NCBI GenBank assembly: GCA_030637845.1
Contig: DAOWFT010000062.1
Span: 1-8,164 of the forward strand
From: Thalassospiraceae bacterium
GTDB lineage: Bacteria; Pseudomonadota; Alphaproteobacteria; Rhodospirillales; Magnetovibrionaceae
Direction: 5' to 3'
Length of the DNA stretch: 8,164 nt
This document shows positions 6,599-8,164 of this stretch, piece after piece. A program made the translations under genes and the position numbers. Every line of letters begins with the position of its first letter. Positions within the stretch are counted from its first letter, which is position 1. The notes under the pieces are model-generated. The model did no database searches. It saw nothing but the letters and a program-made list of their open reading frames with translations, and was not told the DNA's origin.

Positions 6599-6910
6599 TT
6601 ATTGTTCTTTTGGCAGACGGTGGCGGTATTCCAGATAAACCAGCGTATTATCGGCAAGAGATAGACAATCGGAAAGCTTGGTACAAGGAACGCCATCATC
6701 GCAGGCATCACGCTCAGTAACCGAGCCCAGATGGTGGGCTGCGCAAAGTGAGCGTGCAAATATCCCCCTGACCGATTTGCCCGCTAATGGGACACCCATA
6801 TCAGGCAGCGTTTCTATGGTTTGTGGATCTTTTGGACTATTAGGCACCCCGCCCGGATCTGGCATCAATTCCTGCCTGTCCGGTTCCGCCCCAGTGACCT
6901 TATGTTTCAT
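6599..6910 (-). CDS. 103-aa hypothetical protein with four cysteines
   Basis: I do not recognise this protein. Evidence for a gene is a good Shine-Dalgarno (GGAG, 8 nt before ATG 6910) and its neat convergence on ggt, with 4 bp between the stop codons. Residues 1-40 are Pro-, Asp- and Gly-rich and look disordered. The rest is more folded-looking, with Cys56, Cys70, Cys76 and Cys82 (CX13CX5CX5C) and a HisHis pair at 59-60, then a hydrophobic strand-like LVYLEYRHRL (90-99). There is no signal peptide or membrane segment. The Cys and His residues could bind metal or form disulphides, but this is inference only. A 122-aa frame on the opposite strand (6678-7046) overlaps it and looks like a shadow. 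Confidence 0.5.
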   Translation of the reverse strand: MKHKVTGAEPDRQELMPDPGGVPNSPKDPQTIETLPDMGVPLAGKSVRGIFARSLCAAHHLGSVTERDACDDGVPCTKLSDCLSLADNTLVYLEYRHRLPKEQ

Positions 6911-7010
6911 TGTTGTTACTCCATGCTCTAGCAGCTTAAAGGTAAAAATGTTTAATAATTACCAGTCGAAAAGATGTGGGCCTGCCTCTTTAGAGCACAT
7001 TCATTTGGGA

Positions 7011-7031
7011 TCTTTCGCCCCTTACGAAAGA
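7011..7031. repeat. 7-bp perfect hairpin upstream of the Crp-type regulator
   Basis: TCTTTCG (7011-7017) pairs with CGAAAGA (7025-7031) around a 7-nt loop. No U-run follows in either direction, so it is not a typical terminator. It lies in the 245-bp gap between the divergent 103-aa ORF and the regulator gene. Confidence 0.4.
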
Positions 7032-7041
7032 AAGTATTATG

Positions 7042-7065
7042 GTTAAACATCAAAAATTGGTTAAC
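7042..7065. promoter_or_regulatory. Dyad GTTAA-N14-TTAAC, possible operator
   Basis: GTTAA (7042-7046) and TTAAC (7061-7065) form an inverted repeat about 40 bp upstream of the likely promoter of the regulator gene. Read another way, GGTTAA occurs as a direct repeat at 7041-7046 and 7059-7064. The spacing fits neither a Crp/Fnr box (5-bp halves about 4-6 bp apart) nor the CtrA site (TTAA-N7-TTAA). The binding protein, if any, is unknown. Confidence 0.3.
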
Positions 7066-7084
7066 TGTTGGCAAGGCATAATTT

Positions 7085-7114
7085 TTAGGCCCTGATGATA
7101 AAGGGATTTATGCT
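7085..7114 (+). promoter_or_regulatory. Possible sigma70-type promoter of the Crp-type regulator
   Basis: TTAGGC (7085-7090) and TATGCT (7109-7114) are separated by 18 bp. The -10 hexamer matches TATAAT at four positions, including the key T, A and final T. The -35 is poor. Transcription would begin near 7121, leaving a leader of about 35 nt before the preferred GTG start at 7156. Confidence 0.35.
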
Positions 7115-7143
7115 AGTCTGAATACGTGGTTAATGGTGGTAAC

Positions 7144-7149
7144 AGGGGA
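7144..7149 (+). promoter_or_regulatory. Shine-Dalgarno AGGGGA that decides the regulator's start
   Basis: AGGGGA ends 6 nt before GTG 7156. The upstream in-frame GTG at 7126 has no such site and would fall almost at the predicted transcription start. The 7156 start is therefore preferred. Confidence 0.75.
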
Positions 7150-7155
7150 AAACTA

Positions 7156-7854
7156 GTGTCCGAATCCGGTATCGATTCGCTAAAGAATATAAGGCTGCTG
7201 GCAGAATTAGATGATTCTGAGCAAGCGGTAGTCGAAAAAAACTGCCGCTGGAAAGCCTACGATGCAGGCGAGCAAATAATTGATCAGCATTCAGATTCTC
7301 GCGACATTTTTTTTGTCGTTGAAGGAAGGGTGCGGGTGGTCAACTATTCTCTCTCCGGCCGCGAAATAACATTTGATGATTTGGATGCCGGTAGCCATTT
7401 CGGCGAACTGGCTGCCATAGACGGCTTGCCAAGATCGGCCAGTGTGATGGCATTGGACAACGCCCGTATTGCATCCCTTCCGGCTGAGCAGTTTCAGGAA
7501 ATTATTCTTGGGCACCCGAGCATTGCCCTCAAGCTTATGAAGCATCTGGCGCATCTGGTGCGCACATCCACCAGCCGTATCATGGATTTGAGTACCCTTG
7601 GGGCCAACAACCGAATCCACGCCGATCTTCTGCGCATGGGACGAAAGGTATCCGGTGAGGGAAGCTCTGCCTCCATAAGCCCCATACCGGTGCATAGCGA
7701 CATAGCATCACGGGTCAGCACCACACGGGAAACCGTTGCCAGGGTAATGAATGACCTAGCGCGCAAGGGAATTGTCGAACGGAAGAAGGATTCCCTTCTT
7801 ATCAAGGATATAGACATCCTAGAAGAGATGGTCGAAGACGTTCGTGGCGAATAG
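7156..7854 (+). CDS. Crp/Fnr-family transcriptional regulator (cyclic-nucleotide type)
   Basis: This is a DNA-binding regulator of about 232 aa, counted from GTG 7156; a start at 7126 would add ten residues. Residues about 11-125 form a cyclic-nucleotide-binding jelly roll. FGELAAIDGLPRSASV (82-97) keeps Glu84, Arg93 and Ser94, equivalent to E. coli Crp Glu72, Arg82 and Ser83, which contact the cAMP ribose and phosphate. Crp Thr127-Ser128 on the dimer helix align with Ser138-Thr139, a conservative swap. The C-terminal winged helix has HSDIASRVSTTRETVARVM (180-198) as helix-turn-helix, with the usual RET in the recognition helix. The Fnr-type iron-sulphur Cys cluster is absent (one Cys, at 30), so redox sensing by that route is unlikely. 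Binding of a cyclic nucleotide is likely but its identity (cAMP or cGMP) is inferred. Target genes are unknown, and no clear TGTGA-N6-TCACA box is seen in the window. Confidence 0.9.
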   Translation: MSESGIDSLKNIRLLAELDDSEQAVVEKNCRWKAYDAGEQIIDQHSDSRDIFFVVEGRVRVVNYSLSGREITFDDLDAGSHFGELAAIDGLPRSASVMALDNARIASLPAEQFQEIILGHPSIALKLMKHLAHLVRTSTSRIMDLSTLGANNRIHADLLRMGRKVSGEGSSASISPIPVHSDIASRVSTTRETVARVMNDLARKGIVERKKDSLLIKDIDILEEMVEDVRGE

Positions 7855-7977
7855 CTGTTAAAAAATTCCTTCGATTCCAGTGAGATACAGAAACAATGTG
7901 GGTTTAGTGCCCGCCCTGTGCGTGCTGTCACAGCCATATGGTCCTGCATCTGCGATTATGTAATCATTGGCGGTTCG

Positions 7978-8014
7978 GGAATTTCATGATTTTTTGAACC
8001 CCAAAGGAAATTCC
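7978..8014 (+). repeat. Stem-loop in the leader of the 32-aa ORF
   Basis: GGAATTTC (7978-7985) is perfectly complementary to GAAATTCC (8007-8014), with a 21-nt loop. With one bulged G the stem extends to include TC (7975-7976) against GA (8015-8016). It ends about 12 nt before the Shine-Dalgarno GGGAG of the small ORF. It could be a leader structure, or a weak end to the regulator transcript, since T6 at 7990-7995 lies in the loop and not after the stem. Confidence 0.4.
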
Positions 8015-8039
8015 GATCTGGAAATGGGAGCTTGATTAA

Positions 8040-8138
8040 ATGAACCAACTTAAAGTCCTAGGACTAGTAGCATCAATAGCGCTTATGTCCCTTGGGCTTA
8101 TCACGCCGGCAGGTGCGGGTCTGATAGTGGGCATTTAA
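8040..8138 (+). CDS. 32-aa hydrophobic microprotein or signal-peptide-like ORF (hypothetical)
   Basis: I do not recognise this protein. ATG 8040 is preceded by GGGAG with a 9-nt gap, a good ribosome site. The 32 codons give MNQLKVLGLVASIALM (1-16), then SLGLITPAGAGLIVGI (17-32). That is one Lys near the amino end, a hydrophobic core of about 15 residues, then TPAGAG with small residues at -3 and -1 (Ala24, Ala26). It could be a tiny membrane protein. Alternatively it could be a signal peptide with a cleavage site after Ala26 that releases the six residues GLIVGI. The TAA stop is clear in the sequence given; an upstream frame error or a pseudogene remnant of a secreted protein cannot be excluded. 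The window ends 26 bp later, so the downstream context is unknown. Confidence 0.45.
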   Translation: MNQLKVLGLVASIALMSLGLITPAGAGLIVGI

Positions 8139-8164
8139 TATTTTCCATTCAAAATTTCGGTATC

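Noticed and set aside
6678..7046. 122-codon plus-strand frame opposite the 103-aa ORF
   Set aside because: It has no good ribosome site and runs across the intergenic hairpin. The opposite-strand ORF has GGAG at proper spacing. Neither frame is proven.
7924..7934. Palindrome GCTGTCACAGC, considered as a Crp half-site or hairpin
   Set aside because: The arms are 5 bp with a single central base, so it cannot fold as a hairpin, and no TGTGA partner is present at the right spacing.
7494..7949. 151-codon minus-strand frame over the regulator's 3' half
   Set aside because: It is antisense to a clear Crp-family helix-turn-helix region and is Arg/Ser-rich, as expected of a shadow frame.

Overview
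The window looks like chromosomal DNA of an alphaproteobacterium of moderate GC. The evidence is indirect: hisZ lies directly upstream of purA, next to a kinase-like gene of a type I associate with Rhodospirillales-like genomes, and the gamma-glutamyltransferase is of a non-canonical, signal-less kind. No rRNA, tRNA, CRISPR array, insertion sequence or phage gene was seen. The exact order or genus cannot be fixed from this window.

Left block (1-3313, minus strand): hisZ (regulatory subunit of a short-form ATP phosphoribosyltransferase, histidine synthesis) is followed after 47 bp by purA (adenylosuccinate synthetase, AMP synthesis). After a further 171 bp comes the 5' part of a protein-kinase-like gene that runs off the left edge. 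hisZ and purA link histidine and purine metabolism and are probably co-transcribed.

Middle (3314-5037): a 318-bp gene-free stretch upstream of hisZ holds a short hairpin and a 15-bp-period tandem repeat. The repeat leads into a 44-codon plus-strand ORF for a single-pass membrane microprotein with a glycine zipper. That ORF overlaps tail-to-tail by 11 bp with a minus-strand lipoprotein gene, which combines a ChaN/haem-binding-uptake (Tiki-like) domain with a C-terminal PDZ domain. A 46-bp gap separates the lipoprotein gene from the divergent ggt-like gene.

Right block (5038-8164): a gamma-glutamyltransferase family protein (plus) keeps the autoprocessing Thr but has lost several glutamyl-binding residues and has no signal peptide. 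It converges, 4 bp apart, on a minus-strand 103-aa Cys-containing hypothetical protein. A 245-bp gap with a dyad, a hairpin and a plausible promoter precedes a Crp-type regulator (plus). The window ends with a stem-loop leader and a 32-codon hydrophobic microprotein (plus).

The window is mostly housekeeping and envelope or regulatory genes. I see no convincing new multi-gene system. The items most worth a second look are the degenerate kinase-like protein, the altered GGT, the ChaN-PDZ lipoprotein and the two very short hydrophobic ORFs.
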